Below are positions 25,266-33,737 of a stretch of 64,000 nt of DNA, in pieces; the first letter of the stretch is position 1, and the number at the start of each line of letters is the position of its first letter. The notes below the pieces were generated by a model. It made no database searches. It was not told the DNA's origin and was given only the letters and a program-made list of their open reading frames with translations. The stretch spans positions 62,001-126,000 of the forward strand of contig CAKTOO010000004.1 in NCBI GenBank assembly GCA_934590165.1. The letters are read 5' to 3'. Source of the stretch: an uncultured Dysosmobacter sp. Lineage in GTDB: Bacteria; Bacillota; Clostridia; Oscillospirales; Oscillospiraceae. Position numbers and translations under genes: made by a program.

Positions 25266-25287
25266 GGTTTTCACCTTAGGACTTTTT
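25253..25287 (-). terminator. Terminator after tRNA-Gln
   Basis: A 15-bp stem AAAAAGTCCTAAGGT with its complement lies directly past the tRNA 3' end on the minus strand and ends in a T run. Confidence 0.85.
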
Positions 25288-25291
25288 GAGC

Positions 25292-25365
25292 TGGCAGCGG
25301 GTGAAGGATTCGAACCCTCACATACAGAGTCAGAGTCTGCTGTGCTACCTTTACACAAACCCGCT
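25292..25365 (-). tRNA. tRNA-Gln (anticodon CTG)
   Basis: The minus strand folds as a complete tRNA. The acceptor arms are AGCGGGT/ACCCGCT, the D stem is GTGT/GCAC, the anticodon stem is GCAGA/TCTGT around loop CTCTGAC (anticodon CTG, reading CAG), and the T arm has the loop TTCGAAT. The discriminator is G, and CCA is encoded. It has its own promoter and terminator. Confidence 0.95.
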
Positions 25366-25394
25366 ATATCTATCCGCCGCAGCGAACAGATATT

Positions 25395-25422
25395 ATTATA
25401 CAGAAAAGCAGATTTTTGTCAA
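25395..25422 (-). promoter_or_regulatory. Promoter of tRNA-Gln
   Basis: On the minus strand consensus TTGACA (25417-25422) and TATAAT (25395-25400) are separated by 16 bases. Confidence 0.85.
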
Positions 25423-25461
25423 TAGTTTTTTTAAAAAACTTTTCGAAAAACTTTTCTTTTT

Positions 25462-27495
25462 TTAACCGCCCCTCCGGCCGCCGAAAAGTCCCCGAAAAAA
25501 GCCGCCTTTTTCCCGGCCTTGGCGCAGCCGGGCAGCCTGCTGCTCCGCATCCTCATAGCGTTGCTCCGCTGCCGCTTGATAAAGGCGCATAGCCTTTTCC
25601 GCGTCCCGGGGCACACCCTTGCCGTGCTCGCAGCACCAGGCCAGACGGTACTGCGCCCGGGCAAGGCCCTTTTCAGCGGATACAACGTACCACTTAGCCG
25701 CCTGACCCCAGTCCTGGGCTACACCCACACCGGTTTCATAGAGATACCCCAGGTTACAGGCTGCGGTCTGATCCCCCCGCTCCGCTGCCTCGCGGTACAG
25801 TTCCGCCGCCCGGCCGGTGTCTTTCGTGACGCCGTTTCCAAATTCAAAGCAGACGCCCAGGTTGCACATGGCCCGGGGATAGCCCTGCTCCGCCGCTTTT
25901 CCGTACCACAACGCCGCCTGACCCCAGTCCTGCGTCACACCTTCGCCGGACTCATACAAATACCCCAAATTGCACTGGCCCGCCGCGTCCCCTTGTTCAG
26001 CGGCCCGCCGATACAGCTCCGCCGCTTTTTCAGGATTCTCCGGCACGCCATCACCTGTTTCATAACAGACGCCCAGGCTGCACATGGCCGCCGGGAGGCC
26101 AGCCTCCACGGCTTTTTCGTACCAGCGCACCGCCTGAGTCAGGTCCTGCTCCAATCCCAGGCCCCATTTGCAGCAAACACCCATGCAGTACATTCCCCTG
26201 GGATCTCCCTGCTCCGCCGCCTTGCGGTACCAATGGGCGGCCCTGGTCAGGTTCCGCTCCACGCCCCGGCCGTACTCATAGCACCAGGCCAGGTTGCACT
26301 GGGCCCGGGCAAAGCCCAGCTGCGCGGCGGCGCCGTACCACTTTACCGCCAGCTCCCAGCTTTGCTCCACGCCCCGACCGGTTTCATACAAATAGCCCAG
26401 GTTGCACTGACCAGCCGGATTGCCGCCCTCCGCCGCCTTGCGGTACAGCTCCGCCGCCTTTTCGTAGCTCTGGGGCACCCCTTCGCCCCGCTCATAGCAC
26501 ACACCCAGATCGCACATCGCCGCGGCGGAACCGGCCTCGGCCGCTTGTTCGTACCAGCGGCAGGCCTCCGCGGCATCCTGCTCCACACCGATACCGTAAT
26601 CATAGGCCCGGGCAACGTCAAAAAGGCCCCGGGCAGAGCCAAGCTTTGCCGCGGCGCTGTACCAACGGAAAGCCTCCCGCAGGTCTTTTTCCGTGCCCTT
26701 GCCATTTTCACAGCACCAGGCCAAATTGCACTGGCCCCGGGCACAACCCAGCTCCGCTGACCGGCGGTACCATCGGACAGCCTCTTCCCAGCTCTGCTCC
26801 ACGCCCTCGCCGCACTCATAGAGGTATCCCAGGCAGCAGCAGGCATCCTCCTCGTCCTGGTCCGCCGCAGCGCGGTACCACTTCACCGCCTGCTCCAGAT
26901 TCTCTGGTATGCCGGTGCCGAATTCCAGGCAGCGCCCCAACTCCGTCTGGGCCGCAGGATAGCCCAGCCAGGCAGCGGACTGGTACCATTTCACTGCCTC
27001 TCCATCGTCCTCATCTACGCCGAAGCCCCGGCGGTACGCCTCTCCCAGTTGGAACTGCGCCCGGGGAAAGCCCTGCTCCGCCGCCTTGCGGAAGCACTCC
27101 AGCGCCTTGCCGTAGTCTCGCTCCACGCCGATGCCGTATGTATAGCAATAGCCCAGGTTCGTCAGGGCGGGCAAATAGTCCCGGGCCGCCGCCTGGGCAT
27201 ACAGCACCACCGCCTGCTTGGGGTCCGCCGGCAGGCCCACCCCCGCCTCCAGGCACCAGCCTAAGTTTGTGAGGCCGGAATCATCCCCCAGGGCCGCGGC
27301 ATGCTGGTAGCAGGCCAGGGCGTCCGTATCCCGCTTTTCATCCACCGCCTGGTTGCCCAGCCACACCCAGTCGCCGCCGGTGAGGTCCTCCTCCAGCAGC
27401 GGCGTGAAAAAGGTGCCGCCGCACCGAGGACACACATCCGGCTCCTCTCCGGTCAGAAAGCCGCAATCCGGGTTTTCACAGCGATAGTAATCCAT
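25462..27495 (-). CDS. Sel1-repeat protein with N-terminal zinc ribbon
   Basis: The 677-residue protein starts with a CxxxxC...CPRC zinc ribbon (residues about 6-28), then a partial repeat, then 16 consecutive Sel1 repeats of exactly 36 residues. Each has the form LGxxYexGxGVxxDxxxAxxWYxxAAexG. A short basic, glycine-rich tail follows. Sel1 repeats form helical solenoids that bind proteins. No signal peptide is visible, so it is probably cytoplasmic. Repeats fall into recurring subtypes (LGYLYE, LAWCCE, LGVCYE), indicating growth by duplication of blocks. The start follows AAGGAG and lies 15 bases after the TtcA-like gene. Confidence 0.92.
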   Translation of the reverse strand: MDYYRCENPDCGFLTGEEPDVCPRCGGTFFTPLLEEDLTGGDWVWLGNQAVDEKRDTDALACYQHAAALGDDSGLTNLGWCLEAGVGLPADPKQAVVLYAQAAARDYLPALTNLGYCYTYGIGVERDYGKALECFRKAAEQGFPRAQFQLGEAYRRGFGVDEDDGEAVKWYQSAAWLGYPAAQTELGRCLEFGTGIPENLEQAVKWYRAAADQDEEDACCCLGYLYECGEGVEQSWEEAVRWYRRSAELGCARGQCNLAWCCENGKGTEKDLREAFRWYSAAAKLGSARGLFDVARAYDYGIGVEQDAAEACRWYEQAAEAGSAAAMCDLGVCYERGEGVPQSYEKAAELYRKAAEGGNPAGQCNLGYLYETGRGVEQSWELAVKWYGAAAQLGFARAQCNLAWCYEYGRGVERNLTRAAHWYRKAAEQGDPRGMYCMGVCCKWGLGLEQDLTQAVRWYEKAVEAGLPAAMCSLGVCYETGDGVPENPEKAAELYRRAAEQGDAAGQCNLGYLYESGEGVTQDWGQAALWYGKAAEQGYPRAMCNLGVCFEFGNGVTKDTGRAAELYREAAERGDQTAACNLGYLYETGVGVAQDWGQAAKWYVVSAEKGLARAQYRLAWCCEHGKGVPRDAEKAMRLYQAAAEQRYEDAEQQAARLRQGREKGGFFRGLFGGRRGG

Positions 27496-27510
27496 GCTTA
27501 TTCTCCTTGC

Positions 27511-28383
27511 TCAGGTATCCGCCTCTTCAAATACGTCCCGCCGGTCGCCGTAAAACTCCAGGAAGGAATGTTCTCCGCCCCGGTACTTGAAGCCGGGGAA
27601 CGTATCCAGCTGAACGCCGTGAATGGCGCGGAAAATGCTTTTTTCAATGTTGGGATTGGTTTTTTTCAGCTCCCGCAGCAGAAATTTGATCTCCTGCCGC
27701 TTGCTCTCTCCCACGCCGTCGCCGGAAGCGTCCCGGGCCTCCGTAAAGCGGCAGGCACACTGGAGGAAGCGCAGGTGGTTGTAGTTCTTCCAGGCGATGA
27801 TATCGTCCTCGTGGATGCAGTACAGCGGCCGGATCAGTTCCATGCCCGGGAAATTCTTGCTGGTGAGCTTTGGCGGCATGGCCTGGAGCTGGGCACCGTA
27901 AAACAAGCCCAGCAGCGTGGTCTCCACCACGTCGGAAAAATGGTGGCCCAGGGCGATCTTATTGCAGCCCAGTTCCTGGGCCTTGCTGTACAAAAAGCCT
28001 CGGCGCATCCGGGCACAGAGGTAGCAGGGGTTCTTCTCCACCTGTACGGTGACATTAAAAATATCACTTTCAAAAATGGTGATGGGGATGCCCAGCAGCG
28101 CCGCGTTGGACTCGATCAAAGCCCGGTTGGCCGGGTTATAGCCGGGGTCCATCACCAGAAATTGCAGTGCAAAGGGCCGGTCCGTGTGGCGCTGGAGCTC
28201 CTGCATCAGCTTGGCCAGCACCATGGAGTCCTTACCGCCGGAGATGCACACGGCGATGTGGTCGCCGGGCTCCACCAGCTCGTACCGCTTCACGGCGGCA
28301 ACAAAAGGGTTCCACAGCTCTTTTCTGTACTTTTTGATGAGACTGCGCTCCGCAATCTCCCGGGGTGAAAGTTCTCTGGACAT
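27511..28383 (-). CDS. TtcA-like tRNA thiolation enzyme (PP-loop ATPase)
   Basis: This 290-residue protein has an SGGKDSMVLAKLM PP-loop near residue 48, a CYLCARMRRGFLY CxxC near 125 and FLQCACRF near 205, as in the TtcA/TtuA group. It also has ALGHHFSDVVETTLLGLFYG. Members activate tRNA with ATP and transfer sulfur using a 4Fe-4S cluster; E. coli TtcA makes 2-thiocytidine-32. The exact target in this organism is inferred only by family. The Sel1 gene follows 15 bases downstream, probably in the same transcript. Confidence 0.9.
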   Translation of the reverse strand: MSRELSPREIAERSLIKKYRKELWNPFVAAVKRYELVEPGDHIAVCISGGKDSMVLAKLMQELQRHTDRPFALQFLVMDPGYNPANRALIESNAALLGIPITIFESDIFNVTVQVEKNPCYLCARMRRGFLYSKAQELGCNKIALGHHFSDVVETTLLGLFYGAQLQAMPPKLTSKNFPGMELIRPLYCIHEDDIIAWKNYNHLRFLQCACRFTEARDASGDGVGESKRQEIKFLLRELKKTNPNIEKSIFRAIHGVQLDTFPGFKYRGGEHSFLEFYGDRRDVFEEADT

Positions 28384-28422
28384 ACGTTCCTCCGTGGAAT
28401 TTCCCCCGGCGGCAAAAAAGAG

Positions 28423-28451
28423 TGGAAATGCCGCCGGCGGCGTAGTATAAT
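28423..28451 (+). promoter_or_regulatory. Promoter of the D-2-hydroxyacid dehydrogenase gene
   Basis: TGGAAA (28423-28428) and TATAAT (28446-28451) are separated by 17 bases. Confidence 0.6.
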
Positions 28452-28523
28452 TTTATATGTGAGCAATGGCGCCGGCAAACATGCCAGGCGCCTTTATGTT
28501 TGAAGGAAAGGTTTGAAAAACAA

Positions 28524-29507
28524 ATGAAGATCTGCGTGTACGATATTCTTGACTACGAGGAGCCGATCTTGCAGCGCCTTGAGCGCCAGCTGGACGGAGA
28601 GCTGGTCTGGGTCCGGGGGCCGCTGACAGCGGATTCCCTGGCCCTCGCCGGCGGCTGCGGCGGCGTTTCCGTGCTGGGCTATTCCCGGGTGGACCGTCCT
28701 CTGTTGGAGGCCATGGCCCAAAAGGGCATCCGCCATATCTCCACCCGCACCATCGGCTACGACCACATCGACACAGCGGCGGCCAAAGAGCTGGGTATCC
28801 ATGTATACCACGCCCATTACGCCCCGAATAATGTGGCGGATTTCACCGTCATGATGATGCTCATCATGCTCCGCAAGGCCAAGATCTCCATCTGCCGGGC
28901 GCTGGTCAACGACTTCTCCCTGGACGGCCTCATGGGCCGGGAACTGCGGAGCCTGACTGTCGGCGTCATCGGCACCGGCAAGATCGGCGCCGCCGTCATC
29001 CGGAATCTCAGCGGCTTTGGCTGTAAAGTCCTGGCCTACGCCCACCATCCCGATCCGTCGCTGGCGGGCCTTGCGGAATACGTGGAGCTGGACCAGCTGT
29101 ACACCCAAAGTGACATCGTCACCCTGCATGTGCCTTTGACCCAGGCCAATTACCACATGATTGACGCTGGGGTTCTTGGAAAGATGAAGCGCGGCGTCAT
29201 CCTCATCAACACCGCCCGGGGCCAGCTCATCGATACGGAGAGTCTCATCGACGCCCTGGAAAGCGGCCAGGTGGGCGGCGCCGGCATCGATACGCTGGAG
29301 GAGGAGAGCGGCGTCATGCATGTCCACGTGGGCACCCGCATCATCGACAAGCGCTCTTTGCTGTACCTCAAACAGTTCCCCAACGTCCTTTACACCCAGC
29401 ACTACGCCTTCTTTACCCAGGAGGCCACGGAGTCCATGGTCCGCTGCGGCCTTCAGTCCATTCTGGACGGCAGCCAGGGCGTCCCCACACCCTGTGAAGT
29501 CCAGTGA
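28524..29507 (+). CDS. D-2-hydroxyacid dehydrogenase (D-lactate dehydrogenase / VanH-like)
   Basis: The 327-residue product has the NAD-binding GVIGTGKIGAAVIRNL near residue 150. It also has the three catalytic elements of the family: arginine in INTARGQLIDTESL near 233, glutamate in GIDTLEEESG near 262, and histidine in TQHYAFFTQEA near 298. Such enzymes interconvert 2-oxo and D-2-hydroxy acids, most often pyruvate and D-lactate. There are no vanA/vanX genes alongside, so a fermentative role is more likely than glycopeptide resistance. An in-frame TTG at 28500 lacks a ribosome binding site; I use ATG 28524. Confidence 0.9.
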   Translation: MKICVYDILDYEEPILQRLERQLDGELVWVRGPLTADSLALAGGCGGVSVLGYSRVDRPLLEAMAQKGIRHISTRTIGYDHIDTAAAKELGIHVYHAHYAPNNVADFTVMMMLIMLRKAKISICRALVNDFSLDGLMGRELRSLTVGVIGTGKIGAAVIRNLSGFGCKVLAYAHHPDPSLAGLAEYVELDQLYTQSDIVTLHVPLTQANYHMIDAGVLGKMKRGVILINTARGQLIDTESLIDALESGQVGGAGIDTLEEESGVMHVHVGTRIIDKRSLLYLKQFPNVLYTQHYAFFTQEATESMVRCGLQSILDGSQGVPTPCEVQ

Positions 29508-29513
29508 ACCCAC

Positions 29514-29543
29514 CGGCGGGACTGCGGTCCCGCCGCTTTTTTT
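29514..29543 (+). terminator. Terminator after the D-2-hydroxyacid dehydrogenase gene
   Basis: CGGCGGGAC and its complement form a 9-bp stem followed by seven T residues. Confidence 0.88.
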
Positions 29544-31110
29544 ACAGCCAAATGGCCCCCAGCCGCAGCAAGGAGGCAAAGGTCCGGCGGTACCAGGGCC
29601 GCTTCTCCCATTCTTCCAGAGTATACCGGGCGCTTTGACCCATGATGTTGTCCAGGTCCTCCAAAAGCTCCTCCACCACCGGCATATGATACAGCAGCAC
29701 ACCGCACTCATAGTGGAGTTGGAAAGTGCGGTAATCCATATTGGTGCTGCCGATCAGAGCCACCTCCCGGTCCACCATGACACTTTTGGCATGGAGAAAG
29801 CCGGGGGTGTACTTGTAAATTTTCACGCCGTGGCGCAGCAGCTCACCCCAATAGGTCTCCGCTACCAAATAGGTAAACTTGTGGTCCGGCACGGCTGGCA
29901 CCAGCAGCCGCACATCCACTCCCGCGTCCGCCGCTATATACAGGGCCTTCTGCATGGAATCCTCCACGGCATAATAGGGCGTGGTGATATACAAAAATCG
30001 CTTGGCGGAAGCCATGAGCTGGATATAGGTCTCCTCGATAGGATTGTCCGGATTGTTCACAGGGCCGTCCGTAAAGGGCTGGCAATAGCCCACACCGACG
30101 CCGCCGTGGCGGGGGCGGTAGAAATCATCCTCATTTGACAGCGTCCGCCCCATCATCTTCCACATCTGAATGAACTGCACCGCGAACCCCCACGCGCCGT
30201 CGCCGTCGATGCGGACGGCAGAATCCTTCCAGTGGCCGAAGCGGACATACAGGTTGGCATACTCGTCCGCCACGTTGATGCCCCCGGTATAGGCGGTGGT
30301 GCCGTCGATGACGGCGATCTTCCGGTGGTCCCGGTAGTTGAAGTAGATACGGTTCACATAGCGGTGGACAGGATTGAACACCTGAACCTCAAGTCCGGCG
30401 TTCTGCATGGCCTGGAGGGTATCGTCAGACAGCCGGGTAAGGTTGCCGAAATCGTCAAAAATGATGCAGACCTCCACACCGGCGGCGGCACGCTCTTTCA
30501 AAATGGAGAAGATGCGGTCCCACACCTGCCCCTCCGCCAGGATGTAATACTCCAGGAAAATGTAAACCTCCGCCTGTTGGAGCCGTGCCGCCAGGTCGTC
30601 AAAAAACGCCCCACCGTCGGAAAAGTACCGGGCGGTGGTGTTGCGGTACAAGGGAAAGCCCTTTTTCTGCAAGTAGGAGGCCAGCCGTCCCCACTCGGGA
30701 GACTGCCGCTTCAGCCGGGCGATATTGTTGTCGCACTCCATGCGGGCGCTCTCCCGTTCCCGGATGGGAGGGACTTTTTTCAGGCTCAAGCTCTTGGATT
30801 GGTGAGTACCGCCCCACAGGCAGAACAGGATCATCCCCGCCACCGGCAAGGCCAGCAGCAGGCACATCCACACCAACTTATAGCTGGGACTGCCCGGCCG
30901 GAGGTATACCCGGATGGCCGCCACAGCGCCGATGAATTCCAAGACCGCATAGAAATAGCTGGCCTTCTCCCGCAGAAAATGCGTCAGCAGCAGCGTGGTG
31001 GCGATCTGAGCAAGGACCGTCAAAACGCACATGGACAAACTGGTAAAAGCCGAGATACGCCGTTCGGTGCGCTCCGGTGTCTGGATCCGTTTTTTCCTCA
31101 TGAATGCCAC
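29542..31110 (-). CDS. cls: Cardiolipin synthase (phospholipase D superfamily)
   Basis: This 522-residue protein has two N-terminal membrane helices (residues about 20-95) and two HKD motifs, HRKIAVIDGTTAYTGGINVAD near 240 and HAKSVMVDREVALIGSTNMD near 415. It has the FLEYYILAEGQVWDRI stretch typical of bacterial Cls. It joins two phosphatidylglycerol molecules to cardiolipin in the membrane. GGGAGGTGG precedes the ATG at 31110. It is a single-gene unit with a strong promoter. Confidence 0.95.
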   Translation of the reverse strand: MAFMRKKRIQTPERTERRISAFTSLSMCVLTVLAQIATTLLLTHFLREKASYFYAVLEFIGAVAAIRVYLRPGSPSYKLVWMCLLLALPVAGMILFCLWGGTHQSKSLSLKKVPPIRERESARMECDNNIARLKRQSPEWGRLASYLQKKGFPLYRNTTARYFSDGGAFFDDLAARLQQAEVYIFLEYYILAEGQVWDRIFSILKERAAAGVEVCIIFDDFGNLTRLSDDTLQAMQNAGLEVQVFNPVHRYVNRIYFNYRDHRKIAVIDGTTAYTGGINVADEYANLYVRFGHWKDSAVRIDGDGAWGFAVQFIQMWKMMGRTLSNEDDFYRPRHGGVGVGYCQPFTDGPVNNPDNPIEETYIQLMASAKRFLYITTPYYAVEDSMQKALYIAADAGVDVRLLVPAVPDHKFTYLVAETYWGELLRHGVKIYKYTPGFLHAKSVMVDREVALIGSTNMDYRTFQLHYECGVLLYHMPVVEELLEDLDNIMGQSARYTLEEWEKRPWYRRTFASLLRLGAIWL

Positions 31111-31142
31111 CTCCCAAGAAACAGTATCCTCTTTATTTCAGT

Positions 31143-31171
31143 ATTATACGCAAAGTTGCCGGCTCCTGCAA
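31143..31171 (-). promoter_or_regulatory. Promoter of cls
   Basis: On the minus strand TTGCAG (31166-31171) and TATAAT (31143-31148) are separated by 17 bases. Confidence 0.75.
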
Positions 31172-31189
31172 CCAACATTCTGTAAACAA

Positions 31190-31217
31190 ACCGGCCCCGC
31201 CTGATGGCGGGGCCGGT
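31190..31217 (-). terminator. Terminator after pncB
   Basis: A 12-bp GC-rich stem (ACCGGCCCCGCC and complement) with a TGAT-type loop has a TTTGTTT tail on the minus strand, 10 bases past the pncB stop. Confidence 0.8.
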
Positions 31218-31226
31218 CATATGTCA

Positions 31227-32675
31227 TCACTTTTTCCGGCGCAGCAGGTCCTGCTTGATATCCCACAGCTTCTGGCTCAGGTCCACATAGTAGTTGTGGG
31301 GGTTTTCAAACCGCTTCACCTCGTCCCACAGAGCGTCCACCTGCTCGGCGCAGTAGGTCTGGATCTCCTGAAGGGTGGGCCGCTCATATACCAGTTCTCC
31401 CCCCTGGAACACCGGCACCTGAAGGGGCTTGACGGTGAAATCCGTATAGGTCTTGCGCTTCCAGGTGGCCCGGGGATCAAACAGCTCCAGGGGCTGCGAC
31501 TCGTCCATCTCCTCGTCCCAGACGGTGATATAATCCGCCTCGGCCTTACCGGTCTTTTTGTCAAAGATGCGGTAGACTTTCTTAAAGTGGGGATTGGTGA
31601 TCTTATCCACGTTCTCGCTGACCTTGATCTTGGGGATGATGTTGCCCTGCTCATCCTCCACGGCGGCAAGCTTATACACACCGCCGAACACCGGCTGGCT
31701 GCTGGCGGTGATCATCCGCTCGCCCACGCCGAACATATCGATCTGGGCGCCCTGCTGCAAAAGGTCCCGGATGATGTACTCATCCAAAGAGTTGGACGCG
31801 GAGATCTGGCACCCCGTCCAGCCGGCCTCGTCCAGCATCTTCCGGGCCTCCCGGCTGAGATAGGCGATGTCGCCGGAATCCAGGCGGATACCGCATTTTT
31901 TGATGCCCAGGGGCTTGAGGACTTCGTTAAAGGCCCGGATGGCATCGGGCACGCCGGATTTCAGGACGTTATAGGTGTCCACCAGCAGCGTTGCGTTGGT
32001 GGGATAGATCTCACAGTAGGTCTTGAAGGCCTCATACTGGCTATCAAACATCTGGACCCAGGAGTGGGCCATGGTTCCGCCGGCGGGAACGCCGTAAAGC
32101 TGGTCGGAGATGGTGCAGGCCGTGCCCTTGCAGCCGCCGATATAGGCCGCCCGGGCGCCGGAGATGGCGCCGTCGGTGCCCTGAGCCCGGCGGGAGCCGA
32201 ACTCCAGTACCGTCCTCCCCTGGGCCGCCCGGCAGATGCGGTTGGACTTGGTGGCAATGAGGCTCTGGTGGTTGACAGTCAGCAGGGTGAACGTCTCAAT
32301 GAGCTGGGCCTCGATGGCCTTGGCTCGGACGGTCACCACCGGCTCCCGGGGGAAGATGGGCGTACCCTCGGGGATGGCCCAGATATCGCCGGTGAATTTG
32401 AAATTCCGCAGGTACTCCAAAAACGCCTCGGAAAACAGGCCCTTGCTCCGCAGAAACGCAATGTCCTCTTCGTCAAAATGCAGGTCCAAGATATAGTCGA
32501 TCAGCTGGTCCAGGCCTGCGCAGACGGCAAAGCCGCCCTTGTCCGGCACATCCCGGAAAAACACATCAAAATAGGTCACGCGGTCCTGATATCCGGCCTG
32601 AAAATAGCCGTTGCCCATGGTCAGCTCATAAAAATCGCAGAGCATGGTCATATTCAATTTCTGTTCGGTCTTCAT
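31227..32675 (-). CDS. pncB: Nicotinate phosphoribosyltransferase
   Basis: The 482-residue product opens NMTMLCDFYELTMGNGYFQA. It carries FGSRRAQGTDGAISGARAAYIGG near residue 165 and the phosphoribosyl-binding GIRLDSGDIAYLSREARKML near 270, diagnostic for the family. It converts nicotinate to NaMN with PRPP, the salvage entry to NAD; the nadD/yqeK gene at 43-44 kb supplies the next step. An in-frame start four codons earlier is possible, but AGGTG lies before ATG 32675. It is divergent from pantothenate kinase. Confidence 0.95.
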   Translation of the reverse strand: MKTEQKLNMTMLCDFYELTMGNGYFQAGYQDRVTYFDVFFRDVPDKGGFAVCAGLDQLIDYILDLHFDEEDIAFLRSKGLFSEAFLEYLRNFKFTGDIWAIPEGTPIFPREPVVTVRAKAIEAQLIETFTLLTVNHQSLIATKSNRICRAAQGRTVLEFGSRRAQGTDGAISGARAAYIGGCKGTACTISDQLYGVPAGGTMAHSWVQMFDSQYEAFKTYCEIYPTNATLLVDTYNVLKSGVPDAIRAFNEVLKPLGIKKCGIRLDSGDIAYLSREARKMLDEAGWTGCQISASNSLDEYIIRDLLQQGAQIDMFGVGERMITASSQPVFGGVYKLAAVEDEQGNIIPKIKVSENVDKITNPHFKKVYRIFDKKTGKAEADYITVWDEEMDESQPLELFDPRATWKRKTYTDFTVKPLQVPVFQGGELVYERPTLQEIQTYCAEQVDALWDEVKRFENPHNYYVDLSQKLWDIKQDLLRRKK

Positions 32676-32743
32676 AACGCACCTCAATGCTCGCAGTTTG
32701 GCACCGCAGGACGGTGTCTTGTCACTTGACTTGATTATAAGCC

Positions 32744-32772
32744 ATTATAAGCGCGGTGTCTCTGAAAAGCAA
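32744..32772 (-). promoter_or_regulatory. Promoter of pncB
   Basis: On the minus strand TTGCTT (32767-32772) and TATAAT (32744-32749) are separated by 17 bases. Confidence 0.65.
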
Positions 32773-32798
32773 TTGTTTTTCAAAAATATGTCAAAATT

Positions 32799-32819
32799 TT
32801 GTCAATTTTCAATTGACAA
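32799..32819. promoter_or_regulatory. 9-bp inverted repeat over the -35 box of the pantothenate kinase promoter
   Basis: TTGTCAATT (32799-32807) and AATTGACAA (32811-32819) are perfect inverted arms with a 3-base spacer. The right arm contains the TTGACA. It looks like a dimer operator. Confidence 0.55.
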
Positions 32820-32841
32820 GGCCCCCGCCCGCCCCTATGAT
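32813..32841 (+). promoter_or_regulatory. Promoter of the pantothenate kinase and HD genes
   Basis: Perfect TTGACA (32813-32818) and TATGAT (32836-32841) are separated by 17 bases. Confidence 0.85.
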
Positions 32842-32884
32842 GAAACTATCGGGCAAAAACGCCCAACAGAAAGGAATTACCATC

Positions 32885-33724
32885 ATGGATGTGATTTTAG
32901 GGATCGACATCGGCGGCTCCACCACCAAGATCGTGGGCCTGCGGAGCGATGGCAGCGTGATGTCCATGCTGCGGGTCCGGGCGGAGGACCAGGTGACCAG
33001 CCTGTACGGCGCTTTGGGCAACTACCTCACCAGCAGCGGCCTGACGCTGCTGGATGTGCGGCGAGTGGTACTCACCGGCGTGGGCGCCAGCTATGTGGAC
33101 GGGGACATCTTCGGTCTGCCCACCTGCAAGGTGGACGAGTTCTCTGCCAGCGGCACCGGCGCCCTGGCCCTGTCCGGCCAGGAGCAGGCGGTGGTGGTCA
33201 CCATGGGCACCGGCACCGCCTTCATGTGGGCGGAGCGCGGCGGCGCCGTCCGCCACCTGTGCGGCAGCGGCATCGGCGGCGGCACGCTGGGAGGCCTGTG
33301 TCGGAAGCTGGTGGGCATGGAGCGGTTCGGCCAGATCAAAAAGCTGGCGGAGCAGGGCGACCTGGGCCATGTGGACCTGACCATCGCCGACATCACCTGC
33401 CACCCCGCTCCTACCTTGGACCCCACCCTCACCGCTGCCAACTTCGGCAACCTGGCGGAGGACGCCTCCCCCGCCGACCTGGCCGCCGGAGCGGTGAACC
33501 TGGTACTTCAGGCCATCGGCACCATGACGGTGCTGGCCTGCCAATGCTGCGACACCCAGACCGTAGTCCTCACCGGCTCCATGACCACCCTCTCCCAGGT
33601 GAAGCCCAACTTTGAAAACTTTGAAAAGCTGTACGGCATCCACTACATCGTGCCGGAAAACGCCACCTTCGCCACCGCCATCGGCGCCGGTCTGTGCAGC
33701 CTGAAGAAAAGGGCGGTGGAGTGA
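32885..33724 (+). CDS. coaW: Type II pantothenate kinase
   Basis: This 279-residue ASKHA-fold protein has ILGIDIGGSTTKIVGL at the N-terminus, TGVGASYV near 60, VVVTMGTGTAFMWAE near 105 and GSGIGGGTLGGLCRKL near 130. This is the pattern of the CoaW/eukaryote-like type II pantothenate kinases, which phosphorylate pantothenate as the first step to coenzyme A. I start at ATG 32885 behind AAAGGAA; the frame is open upstream but overlaps the promoter. The HD gene follows after 13 bases. Confidence 0.92.
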   Translation: MDVILGIDIGGSTTKIVGLRSDGSVMSMLRVRAEDQVTSLYGALGNYLTSSGLTLLDVRRVVLTGVGASYVDGDIFGLPTCKVDEFSASGTGALALSGQEQAVVVTMGTGTAFMWAERGGAVRHLCGSGIGGGTLGGLCRKLVGMERFGQIKKLAEQGDLGHVDLTIADITCHPAPTLDPTLTAANFGNLAEDASPADLAAGAVNLVLQAIGTMTVLACQCCDTQTVVLTGSMTTLSQVKPNFENFEKLYGIHYIVPENATFATAIGAGLCSLKKRAVE

Positions 33725-33737
33725 TGGGAGGTCCCGC

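Noticed and set aside
24549..25358. A 269-codon minus-strand frame over the MATE/LysR region
   Set aside because: Its translation resembles no family, while the plus-strand frame over the same bases reads clearly as a LysR effector domain.
28524..29507. VanH-type glycopeptide resistance
   Set aside because: No D-Ala-D-Lac ligase or VanX-like gene is nearby. A lone D-2-hydroxyacid dehydrogenase is more likely fermentative.
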